DNA of 64,000 bases, taken from the NCBI RefSeq assembly GCF_020707215.1, contig NZ_JAJFET010000003.1:1-64000 (forward strand), in the 5' to 3' direction. This document shows positions 15,850 to 24,971 of this stretch, one piece after another. The notes below the pieces were generated by a model that saw only the letters and a program-made list of their open reading frames with translations, was not told the origin of the DNA and did not search any database. This DNA is from Sphingomonas sp. PL-96. GTDB lineage: Bacteria; Pseudomonadota; Alphaproteobacteria; Sphingomonadales; Sphingomonadaceae. Positions within the stretch are counted from its first letter, which is position 1, and every line of letters begins with the position of its first letter. Made by a program: the position numbers and the translations under genes.

Positions 15850-17238
15850 TCATGCGACTGCAGGAACTGGAGCTCCAGCCGTGCTGCCGTTCAGCCGGTA
15901 CCGCGAGAAGAGCAGCAGACTCGCCAGCTGCGCACCCGCCGGGATGAACGAATACAGTAGAAGGATGCCGGTGATTGCTTGGGGGCTCTGGGCAACGGCG
16001 CCGCCCGTCGAGCTGTGGAAGCCGAAGAGGCTGAGCACGATTCCGCCTACCAGCGGCCCAAGCGCGAACGCGAGCTTCTCGGCTGCTGAGAATAGACCGG
16101 AGAAGACGCCTTCATGCGCAACGCCGAAGCGCTGACGCTGATAGTCGACCGTGTCGGTAAGCATCGACAGCGCGAGCAGTACGAACCCAGAATTGACGAC
16201 CCCGATGAAGACTCCGCGCACCAGGACCAGGACGTGCTGCGTCGCAAGTGGACCGACGAGCGGCAGCGTGACCAGAACGTCGTTGCCCGGGCGGAGATAG
16301 AACCAGGTCGCAGTGACCGCGGCCCAGCCGATCGACCCCGCGACATAGCAGCGCTCCTTGCCGAAGCGGCGCGACAGCGACAGCCAGAAGGGCTGGCTGA
16401 GGATGCTGCCCAGGCTCATCGACAGCACGAACAGCGGAATCAGCCAGATTGCATCAAGCGCATAGAGGAAGATAAACCCGATCACCGTATAGCTGGCGGC
16501 CTGGCCGATGTTCTGGATGAAGGTGGTGCCGAGCAGGACCGTGTACGGCCGATTGGCGAAGACCGGGGCGAGCTGATCGCGGAGGCGCGGCGGCGATTCG
16601 CCGCCGGGGAGCAGCGCCACGTGGCGCAGGCCGAGCGCCGTGACCAGCATCGAGACCAAGCAGATGCCGGCAAAGGCGATCGCCATGACGTGCCAGCCAT
16701 GCGCACCGCCGCCAAGCCAGAAGATCAAAGGCTGCGCGAGCCCCACGCCCAGCATCACCCCGATGATCGTGAAGACCATGCGGAACACCATGATGCGGGT
16801 GCGTTCGTGCGGGTCTGTCGACAGTTCGGAGGCGATGGCCAGATAGGGCACCGAAAACAGGCTGAACGCCGTCGAGGCGACAAAGAACAGCACGCAGATC
16901 GCCGCCGCGGCGACATAGGGGTTCGAATAGCTGGTGATCGTGAACAGCGCGACGAAGCTGAGGCTGGTCAGGACCGCACCGACCAGCAGGAACGGTGTGC
17001 GACCATGGCGCGCCTTCGCACGATCCGAATAGGCGCCGACCAAGGGATCGCAGAGGATCACCCAGAGTTTCGGGATAAGGATCGCGATGCCGGCAAGCCA
17101 TGCGGGCACACCAAGCATGGTGGTCATGAACATCGGCAACAGCACCGCCGGCGTGTCGCGAAAGATCTGCGCCCCCAATTGCCCCGCGCCGTAGCGCGTG
17201 ACGATGCTCGTCGAGATCCGGCCAAGCGCTTCATTCAT
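15850..17238 (-). CDS. MFS transporter, GPH (sugar:cation symporter) type
   Basis: A 462-aa inner-membrane carrier with about 12 hydrophobic segments. The N-terminal region LIPKLWVILCDPLVGAYSDRAKARHGRTPF is the signature of the glycoside-pentoside-hexuronide symporter family: an aspartate-containing DP-LVG-SDR loop with RxGRR-like spacing. Members in catabolic clusters of sphingomonads often move non-sugar compounds, so the family name does not fix the substrate. It leads a two-gene operon with the SDR downstream. A cluster palindrome lies about 110 bases upstream. Confidence 0.88.
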   Translation of the reverse strand: MNEALGRISTSIVTRYGAGQLGAQIFRDTPAVLLPMFMTTMLGVPAWLAGIAILIPKLWVILCDPLVGAYSDRAKARHGRTPFLLVGAVLTSLSFVALFTITSYSNPYVAAAAICVLFFVASTAFSLFSVPYLAIASELSTDPHERTRIMVFRMVFTIIGVMLGVGLAQPLIFWLGGGAHGWHVMAIAFAGICLVSMLVTALGLRHVALLPGGESPPRLRDQLAPVFANRPYTVLLGTTFIQNIGQAASYTVIGFIFLYALDAIWLIPLFVLSMSLGSILSQPFWLSLSRRFGKERCYVAGSIGWAAVTATWFYLRPGNDVLVTLPLVGPLATQHVLVLVRGVFIGVVNSGFVLLALSMLTDTVDYQRQRFGVAHEGVFSGLFSAAEKLAFALGPLVGGIVLSLFGFHSSTGGAVAQSPQAITGILLLYSFIPAGAQLASLLLFSRYRLNGSTAGAPVPAVA

Positions 17239-17594
17239 GTGTCTGGTTCACTCCCTGTTCGCCGTTCCTGGCAAGAGGGCCGCAGGCGCGGCGTCGAAAT
17301 GCTAACCCTAAGCATTGGGCGGCCACGGTACAGCCGTCACCTCTGTCCGGCAGTCGGATAGCGGTTGCGCCGGTCTTCGTGACTGGCATGCGCACGAGTC
17401 AGCCAGTTCGATACCGGGGAGATCGGTGCGCGCGTCCATTGATCCGGGCGCAAGCCGGTAACCGCCTGGCGATCAAACGGCGGTGGCGCGTGGCACATGC
17501 CGCGGAGGGACTTCTAGCTTTCGGACCAGGCGAATATAGCTGGGCAGAGGCCTTGGTGACCGAGGCCGGTTTCTGGCGGAAGAGGACGGATCCG
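17239..17594. other. Divergent promoter region, no gene
   Basis: This 356-bp region separates the carrier (minus) from the methyltransferase (plus). No coding frame here is convincing, although the methyltransferase frame stays open upstream of the chosen start. It contains the palindrome copy at 17347-17357 and probably both promoters. Confidence 0.55.
17347..17357. promoter_or_regulatory. Cluster palindrome, copy C
   Basis: CCGGC-A-GTCGG followed by ATA lies between the divergent carrier and methyltransferase genes. The flanks GT on the left and ATA on the right agree with other copies. Confidence 0.42.
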
Positions 17595-18809
17595 ATGCTC
17601 AATACTTTTCAGCAGGCCCGACATGCCGTGTTGCCCGATGCAACGCCTGAGGAAGCGGCTCGCCAGGAATTTGTGAAGAGCCTCAAGCACTTCATCCAAC
17701 AGGGCATCCTGCCCGGCCTGGGCCCGATCTATCGGACGCGGGCCACCAAGCGGTTCGAAAAGGAAACCGGCAGCGCACCATCCGACCGTCACGACATCCG
17801 CAAGGCGATGGTTCCGGACACCTATTTTCAGCATTATGCGGCGGTGAACCGGATCAGCCAGGAGCTGCTCTGGGACAGCGTGATCGACAGCATCGACCGC
17901 GAGGGCGAGGGACTGGTCGAGCGGGCCGAGGAAGCGGCTGCGACCAACAAAGGCACGCTGCGCATCGACGAGGCGTTCCAGGTGCCGAAGTATGTGTCGT
18001 CGCTCGACATCCACTGCATGCCCGGCGGCTATGCGGGGCGCCCCGGCAACGACGATTTGCGGCTCGGCGCGTTGTATGACCGCGGCGTGTTCCTCTACGC
18101 CATGGGCTATACCGGCCCGGACAATGACGACATGGGTCGCTCGGTCTGCCTCTACATCAAGTCGCGGCTCGGAGACTTCAAGCCGCGCCGCATCCTCGAC
18201 ATGGGCTGCACCGTTGGTCACTCGACGCTGCCCTACAAGGAGCTGTTCCCCGAGGCGGAGGTGTGGGGCATCGACGTTGGCGGGCCGCAGGTACGTTATG
18301 CGCACGCCCGCGCCGGCGGCATGGGGCTGGACGTCAACTTCGCCCAGATGAATGCCGAGAAGATCGACTTCCCTGATGGCCATTTCGACCTGATCGTCAG
18401 CCACATCCTGCTGCACGAGACGTCGGGCAAGGCGATGCCGCAGATCTTCAAGGAATGCCACCGGCTGCTGTCGCCCGGCGGCTTCATGATCCACGCCGAT
18501 CTGCCGCCGTTCGACCTGATGGACCCGTTTACCCAGTTCATCCTCGACAACGAGACCTATTATAACAACGAGCCGTTCTGGGGCGCGATGCGCGACCTGG
18601 ACCAGATCAAGCTGGCGCGCGAGGCCGGGTTTCCGGCGGAGACGATCCGCTTCGACACGGCACCGATGGCGGTGATGATGTTCGCCGAGAGCGAGGCCGC
18701 CGGATACAGCCAGGATGCCGCCGATTCCGTCGCCGAGCGCGATTTCGTCGCCGGTGAATTCGCCCCCGGCGGCGGATGGGAAGTGCTGATCGCGCAGAAG
18801 CAGGCCTGA
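17595..18809 (+). CDS. Class I SAM-dependent methyltransferase with N-terminal extension
   Basis: A 404-aa protein. A Rossmann-type methyltransferase domain occupies about residues 185-330, with motif I ILDMGCTVGHS (200-210), an acidic loop GIDVGG after the second strand and FDLIVSHILLHET as motif IV. The first 180 residues form a separate helical region without a family I recognise. It starts a plus-strand set continuing with a 119-aa protein and an FAD oxidase. A methyltransferase inside a catabolic cluster may activate or demethylate the substrate, but this is inference. The start was chosen at ATG 17595 with GGAAGAGG upstream. Confidence 0.82.
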   Translation: MLNTFQQARHAVLPDATPEEAARQEFVKSLKHFIQQGILPGLGPIYRTRATKRFEKETGSAPSDRHDIRKAMVPDTYFQHYAAVNRISQELLWDSVIDSIDREGEGLVERAEEAAATNKGTLRIDEAFQVPKYVSSLDIHCMPGGYAGRPGNDDLRLGALYDRGVFLYAMGYTGPDNDDMGRSVCLYIKSRLGDFKPRRILDMGCTVGHSTLPYKELFPEAEVWGIDVGGPQVRYAHARAGGMGLDVNFAQMNAEKIDFPDGHFDLIVSHILLHETSGKAMPQIFKECHRLLSPGGFMIHADLPPFDLMDPFTQFILDNETYYNNEPFWGAMRDLDQIKLAREAGFPAETIRFDTAPMAVMMFAESEAAGYSQDAADSVAERDFVAGEFAPGGGWEVLIAQKQA

Positions 18810-18827
18810 GAGGAAGCATAGAAGATC

Positions 18828-19187
18828 ATGACGACGCAGACACTTCCGCCCATGCTTCGCAGCGCCAAGGGCAAGCGGCCGAGCTTCTACGACACGCCAG
18901 GTCTAGACCAGATGATGTCGATGATCATGGTCCTGGCCGGTGAGGTATCGGTGCTCGCGGACCAGATTGACCTGATGCAGCGGGTTGCCGGCAGCAAAGG
19001 GCTGGACCTTGCCGAGGGCATGAAGACGATCGAGCTCAGCCAGGAAGCGCTGGAGGAGCGCGAGGCGCGTCGCCAGGCGATGCTCGACCGCCTGTTCTAC
19101 CTGATGCGCAAGGAAGCCGCCGAGGCGGAAGCCGAGGAAACCGCCGAAGGCTATAGTCGGGTGATCGAAGAGATCGCGCAGGGATGA
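18828..19187 (+). CDS. Small helical protein, unknown function
   Basis: A 119-aa acidic, Met- and Glu-rich protein predicted by eye to be almost entirely helical. After PSFYDTPGLDQMMSMIMVLAGEVSVLADQIDLMQRV comes a coiled-coil-like stretch with repeated EE/EA/RR. It has no signal peptide or membrane segment. It lies 18 bases after the methyltransferase, and its TGA overlaps the ATG of the FAD oxidase (ATGA), so the three are translationally linked. It may be a small subunit or scaffold of one of these enzymes. I do not recognise the family. Confidence 0.75.
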   Translation: MTTQTLPPMLRSAKGKRPSFYDTPGLDQMMSMIMVLAGEVSVLADQIDLMQRVAGSKGLDLAEGMKTIELSQEALEEREARRQAMLDRLFYLMRKEAAEAEAEETAEGYSRVIEEIAQG

Positions 19188-20761
19188 GCGTCGCGGTGGA
19201 GGAGCGGGCCTCCCTTGCGAGCCGGCTGACCGAGATCGTTGGTCAGGATAACGTCCATACCGGTGCGGCCGTGGAAGCGCGTGCGACGGACGTGTTCCGC
19301 GCGGGCGCCATGCCGGTGGCGGTGGTGCGGCCGGGGAGCGTGGAAGCGCTGCAGCGCGTGGTGGAGCTTGCCGCGTCCGAAGGCGTGCGCTTCACCGTGC
19401 GCGGCGGCGGTGCCTCCTATACCGACGGCTATAGCGCGCGCGACGCGGGCCAGCTGCTGATCGACCTGGGGGCACTCGACCGGATCCTGACGATCAATTC
19501 GGTCGACGGCTATGTCACGGTCGAGGCAGGCGTCACCTGGGCGGCGCTGCGCGATACGCTGGCCGCGCAGGATCTGCGCACGCCCTTCTGGGGACCGTTC
19601 TCAGGGCTTGCCGCCACGGTTGGCGGATCGATGTCGCAGAACACGATCAGCCACGGATCGGCGGCCTATGGCATCTCGGCGGATTCGGTGCTGTCGTTCG
19701 ACGTGGTGACCGCCGATGGCAGCATCCTGAGTACCGGCCCTGCGGCGGTGGGCGCCAAGCCCTTCATGCGCCACTTCGGACCCGATCTGACCGGGTTGTT
19801 CACGGGCGATTGCGGCACGTTGGGCATCAAAGCGCGTATCACCCTGCCGGTGATCGCGCGGCGGCCGACCCACCGGCCGATCTCCTTTGCCTTCGAGACG
19901 TTCGAGGCGATGCACAAGTCGATGCGGCTGATCGCCCGCGAGCGGATCGAGGACACCCATTTCGCGCTGGATGCCGCGCTGTCGCAGGGACAGATTGCGC
20001 GGCAGGAGCGGGCCGGCGCCACGCTGGGCATGGCGCTGTCGATCGTGCGCAGTTCGCCGTCTCTGGCCGCCGGCGTGCGTCAGGTTGCCAAAGCCGCGCT
20101 GACCGCCCGGCGGCAGATCGGCGCTGCCAAGTACATGACCCACTATATCGTCGAGGGGTTCGACGATGCCGAGGTGAAGGCGCGGCTCCACCGCATTCGA
20201 GCAATCAACCAGGGTCTGGGCCCCGAGATCGCGGCGACCGTGCCGGCGGTGGTGCGCGGCACGCCGTTCGCCCCCTTGTACAACGTGCTCGGGCCGTCCG
20301 GTGAGCGCTGGGTGCCGCTGCACGGCAACCTGCCGCATTCGGCGGTGCCGGCGTTCCACGCCGCCTATATGGCGCTGCTGGAAGCACGCGCCGCCGATAT
20401 GAAGGCGCACGGCGTGTGGTGCGGCGGCATGTATGGGGCGATCGGATCGGGCGGGTTCCTGTACGAGATCGCGATCTACTGGCCCGACGAGATCACCGCC
20501 TATCACAATGCCACCGTGCCGGCCGACTATCTCGCGGGGCTGCCGCGTTACCCCGCCAATCCGACGGCGCGCGCCTATGTCACGCAACTGAAGGCCGACC
20601 TGGTCGACCTGCTGGTGGCGCATGGGGCGGTCAACTTCCAGCTCGGCCGGGCGTATCCCTATGCCGGGCGTTTGGAAAAGGCGCCGCTCGGCCTGGTGAA
20701 GGCGATCAAGGCAAAGCTCGATCCGGAAGGTCTGGTCGCGCCGGGCAATCTGGGGTTGTGA
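19184..20761 (+). CDS. FAD-linked oxidase (PCMH-type FAD domain)
   Basis: A 525-aa flavoprotein related to D-lactate dehydrogenase, vanillyl-alcohol oxidase and 4-cresol dehydrogenase-type enzymes. The PCMH-type FAD domain covers about residues 40-220: VVRPGSVEALQRVV, VRGGGASYTDGY for the pyrophosphate loop, and GGSMSQNTISHGSAAYG. The C-terminus ends with the family motif DPEGLVAPGNLGL. It could oxidise a hydroxy acid, benzylic position or amine. It overlaps the small protein upstream (ATGA) and the alpha/beta-hydrolase downstream (GTGA), so it sits in a tight operon. Confidence 0.85.
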   Translation: MSVAVEERASLASRLTEIVGQDNVHTGAAVEARATDVFRAGAMPVAVVRPGSVEALQRVVELAASEGVRFTVRGGGASYTDGYSARDAGQLLIDLGALDRILTINSVDGYVTVEAGVTWAALRDTLAAQDLRTPFWGPFSGLAATVGGSMSQNTISHGSAAYGISADSVLSFDVVTADGSILSTGPAAVGAKPFMRHFGPDLTGLFTGDCGTLGIKARITLPVIARRPTHRPISFAFETFEAMHKSMRLIARERIEDTHFALDAALSQGQIARQERAGATLGMALSIVRSSPSLAAGVRQVAKAALTARRQIGAAKYMTHYIVEGFDDAEVKARLHRIRAINQGLGPEIAATVPAVVRGTPFAPLYNVLGPSGERWVPLHGNLPHSAVPAFHAAYMALLEARAADMKAHGVWCGGMYGAIGSGGFLYEIAIYWPDEITAYHNATVPADYLAGLPRYPANPTARAYVTQLKADLVDLLVAHGAVNFQLGRAYPYAGRLEKAPLGLVKAIKAKLDPEGLVAPGNLGL

Positions 20762-21555
20762 GCAGCGGCCGAACGCTGCGCAAGGCCTATGTCGACTTGC
20801 CCGATGGCCAGGTGCATTGTCGGGTCGTGGAGGGACGCGATCCAGCGATCCTGTTCCTGCACCAGACGGCGAGCTCGTCCGCGAGCTACGTTCCGCTACT
20901 TCGGGCGCTGCGTCTTCCGAACCGGCTGGTGGCGATCGACACGCCGGGGTTCGGCGGCTCCTTCGATCCGGAAGGGGACCCGAGCCTCGCCGACTATGCG
21001 GGATGGGTCGTCTCAGTGGCGGATGGCCTCGGCTGCGATACGTTCCATATCTTTGGCCATCACACCGGCGCCAGCCTCGCGCTTCACCTCGGCGCCGATC
21101 TGCCGAGGCGGGTACGTTCGGTCATTCTCGCTGGGGCGGAGTTCATGACCGTCGACGAACGCGAGGCGCTGGAGGCCGGGCTCGGCACCCCGCTCTATCC
21201 ACAGGCGGACGGGAGCCATCTCCTTGCCAACTGGTCCTACGCCGCGCAGTTTAATCCGGGTTGCGACGTCGAGCTGCTCCACCAGGAGGTGCTGTCCATG
21301 GCGCGAGCGTGGCGGGGCCGGGCGCAGGCGTATCGCGCCGTCGCGCGTGGAGACTCGGTCGCCAGGGCCAGAGCGCTGGCGTGCCCGGCGCTGATCCTCA
21401 CTTCGCCCGGCGATTACTTCCACGCGATGGTCGATCGGGCGCGGGCGGCCCTGCCCGATGCGGCGCTCGCGGTGACGGGGGGCGACAATTTCCAACGGAG
21501 CACGGATCCGGACGGAGTCGCGCGCGCGATCGAGTGGTTCTTCGCCGGCCTCTAA
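20758..21555 (+). CDS. Alpha/beta-hydrolase-fold protein with atypical active site
   Basis: A 265-aa alpha/beta-hydrolase-fold protein. The nucleophile elbow reads GHHTG (residues 100-104), so the usual Ser/Asp/Cys is His102. The acid-loop SPGDYF is present, but the catalytic histidine loop reads GGDNF instead of GxxH. The oxyanion-region HG is HQ (LFLHQT). A second cluster protein at 24972-25781 has the same changes, so this is a conserved feature. It may catalyse a non-hydrolytic C-C cleavage, decarboxylation or oxygenation. Start GTG 20758 overlaps the oxidase stop. Its stop overlaps the convergent VOC gene by four bases. Confidence 0.83.
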   Translation: MSSGRTLRKAYVDLPDGQVHCRVVEGRDPAILFLHQTASSSASYVPLLRALRLPNRLVAIDTPGFGGSFDPEGDPSLADYAGWVVSVADGLGCDTFHIFGHHTGASLALHLGADLPRRVRSVILAGAEFMTVDEREALEAGLGTPLYPQADGSHLLANWSYAAQFNPGCDVELLHQEVLSMARAWRGRAQAYRAVARGDSVARARALACPALILTSPGDYFHAMVDRARAALPDAALAVTGGDNFQRSTDPDGVARAIEWFFAGL

Positions 21556-22073
21556 GCGCCTTCGCGGCCGGTGAGTTGCTGCTCGCCGGGATCGGTCTCA
21601 ACCAAGTTGAGCAGGACGCCGTCGGGATCGCGTAGGCAGACTTCCTGCTGCGCGCGGTGCGGCATGCGGAACATTTCCGGCTCGGGCGACCAGGTGGCGC
21701 CAGCCGCACGAAGCGCGTCCAGCGTGCTTGCCATACTGCGCACGTAGAAGACCAGCGCAACCTCGCCGATGCGTGCCGGTCCGCTGGCCATGGGCACTGT
21801 TCCGGGCTGGAGCGCGGGATCGATCTTGAACAGCCCGATCATGCCGTAGTTCGGCCCATCGTCGCTCTTGCAAATGCGCAGGGCGAGCGGCCCGTGATCT
21901 GCAAACCCGAGGATGGTGGAGGCGGACGGATCGAGCAGCACCCCCTCATAATAGATCCGGGTGAAGCCCAGCGCCGCGTAAAAGCGGCAGGAGCGCGCGA
22001 GGTCGCGGACAAAGATCGTGCCGCGGATCAGCGAGGATACCGTGCGTTCGGACAGTGCTACTTCCACCGTCAT
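21552..22073 (-). CDS. VOC-family protein
   Basis: A 173-aa vicinal-oxygen-chelate protein with one pair of beta-alpha-beta-beta-beta modules (FVRDLARSCRFYAALGFTRI, then VFYVRSMASTLDALRAAG and CLRDPDGVLLNLVE). The strands starting each module lack the metal-binding histidine of glyoxalases and extradiol dioxygenases, though the C-terminal glutamate (LVE) is present. The start at MTVEVALSE overlaps the stop of the upstream gene by four bases (ATGA). It pairs with the preceding hypothetical gene. The reaction is unknown; isomerase or binding roles are possible. Confidence 0.8.
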   Translation of the reverse strand: MTVEVALSERTVSSLIRGTIFVRDLARSCRFYAALGFTRIYYEGVLLDPSASTILGFADHGPLALRICKSDDGPNYGMIGLFKIDPALQPGTVPMASGPARIGEVALVFYVRSMASTLDALRAAGATWSPEPEMFRMPHRAQQEVCLRDPDGVLLNLVETDPGEQQLTGREGA

Positions 22074-22762
22074 GCTTCGCTCCATTCGGCCAGTTCGTAC
22101 CAGGTCTCGATCAGCGACCAGCGCATCAGGAGGAACAGATTGTCCTGCGCCCGCACCCACAGGTCGGCCGCGGGCCAGTCCTCGCGCCAGCGCAGCGCAT
22201 AGCGGCGTGCGGCGAACCGGCCGGCGGCGACCTCGATCTCCTCGGCGCCGACATATGCCGCGTCGATGGTCATCAGGCGCCCGCCGATCGCCTCGTCGCC
22301 ATTGGGCGATACCGAATTGGTGACGGTGGCGATCGGGCGGAAACGGCCCGGATCGTCCGTGCCACGCTGTTCGACGATCAGGGCGTCGCCCTGAAGCGGG
22401 TGGAGGCCGAGATAGGGCAGGGGCGCTTCGGTCGGGATAAACTGCTGGGGGGCTGCCTCGCCCGCGATGCTGGAGTCGACCCGCACCCCGTCCGGCTCAA
22501 CGCGGCACCACAGCACCCCCTCGGTGCGGCCCCCGCGGGTGACGCGGCAATAGCCTTCCTGTGGCCGCCAGTCGTGCGCCAGCGATAGCGTCACGTCGCG
22601 CAGCAGGTCGACATCGTCGAGGACGCACAAAGCGCGCAGGATGTGGCCGCCCGGATGCGAGCACAGGTCGAACGTCTCGCGGCCCACCTGCGCGCCATCC
22701 CCGGCGCGATAGGCGATGCTCCCCTGGAGCCTGCGGGACAGAGCGGATGGGACTGCCTTCAT
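22070..22762 (-). CDS. Hypothetical protein in catabolic cluster
   Basis: A 230-aa soluble protein without signal peptide or membrane segments. Features include ETFDLCSHPGGHILRALC near the N-terminus and a C-terminal Trp-rich region (RWREDWPAADLWV, RWSLIETWYELAEW). I do not recognise the family; the alternating pattern suggests a beta-rich barrel like small lipocalin or DUF3108-type folds. It overlaps the VOC gene downstream and is divergent from the two-domain VOC gene over 136 bp holding a cluster palindrome. The function may be substrate binding or cyclisation/isomerisation, but nothing in the sequence fixes it. Confidence 0.72.
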   Translation of the reverse strand: MKAVPSALSRRLQGSIAYRAGDGAQVGRETFDLCSHPGGHILRALCVLDDVDLLRDVTLSLAHDWRPQEGYCRVTRGGRTEGVLWCRVEPDGVRVDSSIAGEAAPQQFIPTEAPLPYLGLHPLQGDALIVEQRGTDDPGRFRPIATVTNSVSPNGDEAIGGRLMTIDAAYVGAEEIEVAAGRFAARRYALRWREDWPAADLWVRAQDNLFLLMRWSLIETWYELAEWSEA

Positions 22763-22815
22763 GCCGCGACGCTATGCGGCGGCGGGCACGGCGCTGTCTG
22801 CAACCTTGTCCCTGT

Positions 22816-22826
22816 CCGCCAGTCGG
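22816..22826. promoter_or_regulatory. Cluster palindrome, copy D
   Basis: CCGCC-A-GTCGG, flanked by TGT on the left, lies in the 136-bp divergent region between the hypothetical gene and the two-domain VOC gene. Confidence 0.42.
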
Positions 22827-22898
22827 GCAGGACCGCTGCCGCTGTACCTTCCCGCACGCGCGCTGGCACATTCGCCGGGTTGTCGCTTGGGGTTCGGG

Positions 22899-23852
22899 AT
22901 GAGCGGATTCGTCGAAATCGTCTGGAGTGTCGTCGACATCGATCGCGCCTGTGCCGCGATGGTCGATGTTGCCGGCTACCAGCGGCACGACTTGCCCTAC
23001 GCTACGCCGGAGGAACTGGCTTACTGGAACGTGCCGGGCTGCACGGGGATCGCGCAGGCCATGCTGACGGCGCCGGGCGAAACCAAGGGCAGCTTGCGGC
23101 TCGTCTCCTTTCAGGGCTGCAGGAGGCAGCCGATCCGCCCCAGCCAGCGCACCTGGGACAGCGGCGGGATCTTCGACCTCGATCTCTTCGCGCGCGACGC
23201 GCGCGGCATCTATGACGCGCTGGTCGAGCGCCACGGCTGGACTGCGTTCGGCAACCCTGTCGATTATGTAATGGGTGCGTTCGACGTGACCCAGGTGGTG
23301 GCACGCGGCCCCGATGGACTGGTGCTGGCGATCATCGAGCCGCGGCAGGCGGTGGAGATCGCGCTACCGCCGGCGGACCGGCTCACCCGCATCTTCAACT
23401 CGACGCAATTGGTGCGCGACGTTGGCGACGCCATCGCCTTTTACACCGACGTCCTGGGGTGGAAGGTGATGATGGACATGGTGATCGACGATGCGGTGGA
23501 GCCTGGCGCGGACGTATTGGGGCTGCCGATGCCGTACGCCAGGGCGGTGCGCCGCCGGGTCGCGATCGTCCATCCCGAGGGGCGCAACGATGGTTCGGTC
23601 GAGCTGATCGAGATCGACTTTGCCGGCGAGGATTATGCCGAACGCGCAGTGGCGCCCAACATCGGGTTGCTCGCGCTGCGGGTTCCCGTCGATGACGTCG
23701 CATCGCTGGCGGCGCAGGTGGCTGGATGCGGGCACGCGCTGCATACCCCGCCGACGCTGGTCGACGTCGCCGCTATCGGGCGCACCCTGTTGTTCAGCGT
23801 ACGCACTCCCGACGGCGCGATCATCGAGTTTTTCGAAGCCGGGGGCGCATGA
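22899..23852 (+). CDS. Two-domain VOC-family protein
   Basis: A 317-aa protein with two VOC modules: residues about 3-150 (FVEIVWSVVDIDRACAAMVDVAGY) and about 165-315 (STQLVRDVGDAIAFYTDVLGWKV, ending DGAIIEFFEAGG). The size resembles type I extradiol dioxygenases, but the histidines expected at the start of the module strands are missing, so an extradiol role is doubtful. Start ATG 22899 gives the normal VOC N-terminus. It precedes the PuuE-like gene by 140 bp on the same strand. A lyase, isomerase or hydrolase role on a vicinal oxygen substrate is possible. Confidence 0.78.
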   Translation: MSGFVEIVWSVVDIDRACAAMVDVAGYQRHDLPYATPEELAYWNVPGCTGIAQAMLTAPGETKGSLRLVSFQGCRRQPIRPSQRTWDSGGIFDLDLFARDARGIYDALVERHGWTAFGNPVDYVMGAFDVTQVVARGPDGLVLAIIEPRQAVEIALPPADRLTRIFNSTQLVRDVGDAIAFYTDVLGWKVMMDMVIDDAVEPGADVLGLPMPYARAVRRRVAIVHPEGRNDGSVELIEIDFAGEDYAERAVAPNIGLLALRVPVDDVASLAAQVAGCGHALHTPPTLVDVAAIGRTLLFSVRTPDGAIIEFFEAGGA

Positions 23853-23992
23853 CGCGCTGGATCGCCCGCTCGCATTGATTATGCCTCTGCAGCTTCCCGC
23901 CCTGCCGCCGCCGGCATGGCCGGGAGCGCCTGGCGCGTCCGCCCGGACACGCTTTCTTGACCACAGCCGACTGCAACACCGGAGCTGCCCTG

Positions 23993-24907
23993 ATGGAATA
24001 TGATTACGTCCCGCTGCCCCAGCGCAATCCCCTTCAGTGGCCGGGCGGCGCGCGGGTCGCGTTGGTCCTGACCTTCAACCTGGAGACCTGGGATCTGGTG
24101 AAGGACACGGACAAGCCTTATTATGCCGGCGGCCCGTCGATCCTGCCCGACATCCTTCCCGGCAACACGCCCGATTTCCCCAACTACACCTGGCGCGAAT
24201 ATGGCCAGCGGGTCGGGCTGTGGCGGATGATCGACCTGTTCGACGAACTGGGCGTCAAGGCGAGCTGCACCACCAACGCCGTCACCTTCGAGCGGCGCAA
24301 GGCGATGACCGACGCGGTGCTCGAGCGCGGCTGGGAATTGCTGACCCATAATTGGGAGCAGGGCGAGCTGCTGACCAATTTCGCCAACGATCCCGCCAAG
24401 GAACGCGAGATCGTGTTGCGCACGCTGGACCAGTTCGAGAAGTTCACCGGGCGCAAGTCCAAGGGCTGGTTGTCGTCGTCGCTGCGCGGCACGCTTCAGA
24501 CTGCGGACATCCTCGCCGAGCAGGGCTGCACCTTCTACTGCGACATCATGAACGATGATCAGCCGTATCTGCTGCGCACGCCGAACGGCCCGATCGTGTC
24601 GGTGCCCTATTCGAACGAGATCAACGACTTCACCTTCATCACGCGCAAGAACTACACGACCGACCAGTTCCGCGACGCGCTGATCGAGGAACTCGATGTC
24701 CTGAATGAAGAAGGCGCCAAGACCGGGCGGATCATGAACGTCGGCTTGCACCCGCACGTCTCCGGCCGTGCGCACCGGATACGCGCGCTGCGCGAGTTCA
24801 TCGAGCATGCCAAGTCGCTGCCGGGCGTGTGGTGGGCCACGCGCGAGGAGATCGCGGCCTGGTATCTGGAGAACCATGAGGCGCACATTCCTGGCCAGCT
24901 TGGCTGA
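23993..24907 (+). CDS. NodB-fold amidohydrolase, PuuE/allantoinase-like
   Basis: A 304-aa polysaccharide-deacetylase-superfamily protein closest in motifs to PuuE-type allantoinases: GGARVALVLTFNLETWD, THNWEQGE for the NodB histidine/acid region, CDIMNDDQPYLL and LHPHVSGRAHRIRAL. Known relatives hydrolyse cyclic amides (allantoin), and as far as I know some cyclic-imide hydrolases fall in this family, so a sugar substrate is unlikely. No signal peptide, hence cytoplasmic. In this cluster it is the best candidate for opening a cyclic imide or ureide ring. GGAG lies about nine bases before ATG 23993. A terminator follows. Confidence 0.82.
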   Translation: MEYDYVPLPQRNPLQWPGGARVALVLTFNLETWDLVKDTDKPYYAGGPSILPDILPGNTPDFPNYTWREYGQRVGLWRMIDLFDELGVKASCTTNAVTFERRKAMTDAVLERGWELLTHNWEQGELLTNFANDPAKEREIVLRTLDQFEKFTGRKSKGWLSSSLRGTLQTADILAEQGCTFYCDIMNDDQPYLLRTPNGPIVSVPYSNEINDFTFITRKNYTTDQFRDALIEELDVLNEEGAKTGRIMNVGLHPHVSGRAHRIRALREFIEHAKSLPGVWWATREEIAAWYLENHEAHIPGQLG

Positions 24908-24929
24908 CCGGCACTTGAGCTGAGAAAGC

Positions 24930-24964
24930 GGGGGCGGGACGATCGATATCCCGCCCCCTTTTTT
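24930..24964 (+). terminator. Intrinsic terminator after PuuE-like gene
   Basis: GGGGGCGGGA (24930-24939) pairs with TCCCGCCCCC (24949-24958) around a nine-base loop and is followed by TTTTTT. The convergent hydrolase gene ends eight bases later, so the hairpin may serve both strands. Confidence 0.85.
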
Positions 24965-24971
24965 CATCTGC

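Noticed and set aside
22899-23852. Two-domain VOC protein as an extradiol ring-cleavage dioxygenase
   Set aside because: The size fits, but the histidine ligands expected at the beginning of the second-module strands are not seen.
23993-24907. Polysaccharide or chitin deacetylase
   Set aside because: Motifs match PuuE-type allantoinases (MNDDQPY, LHPHVSGRAHRI), there is no signal peptide, and the context is small-molecule catabolism.
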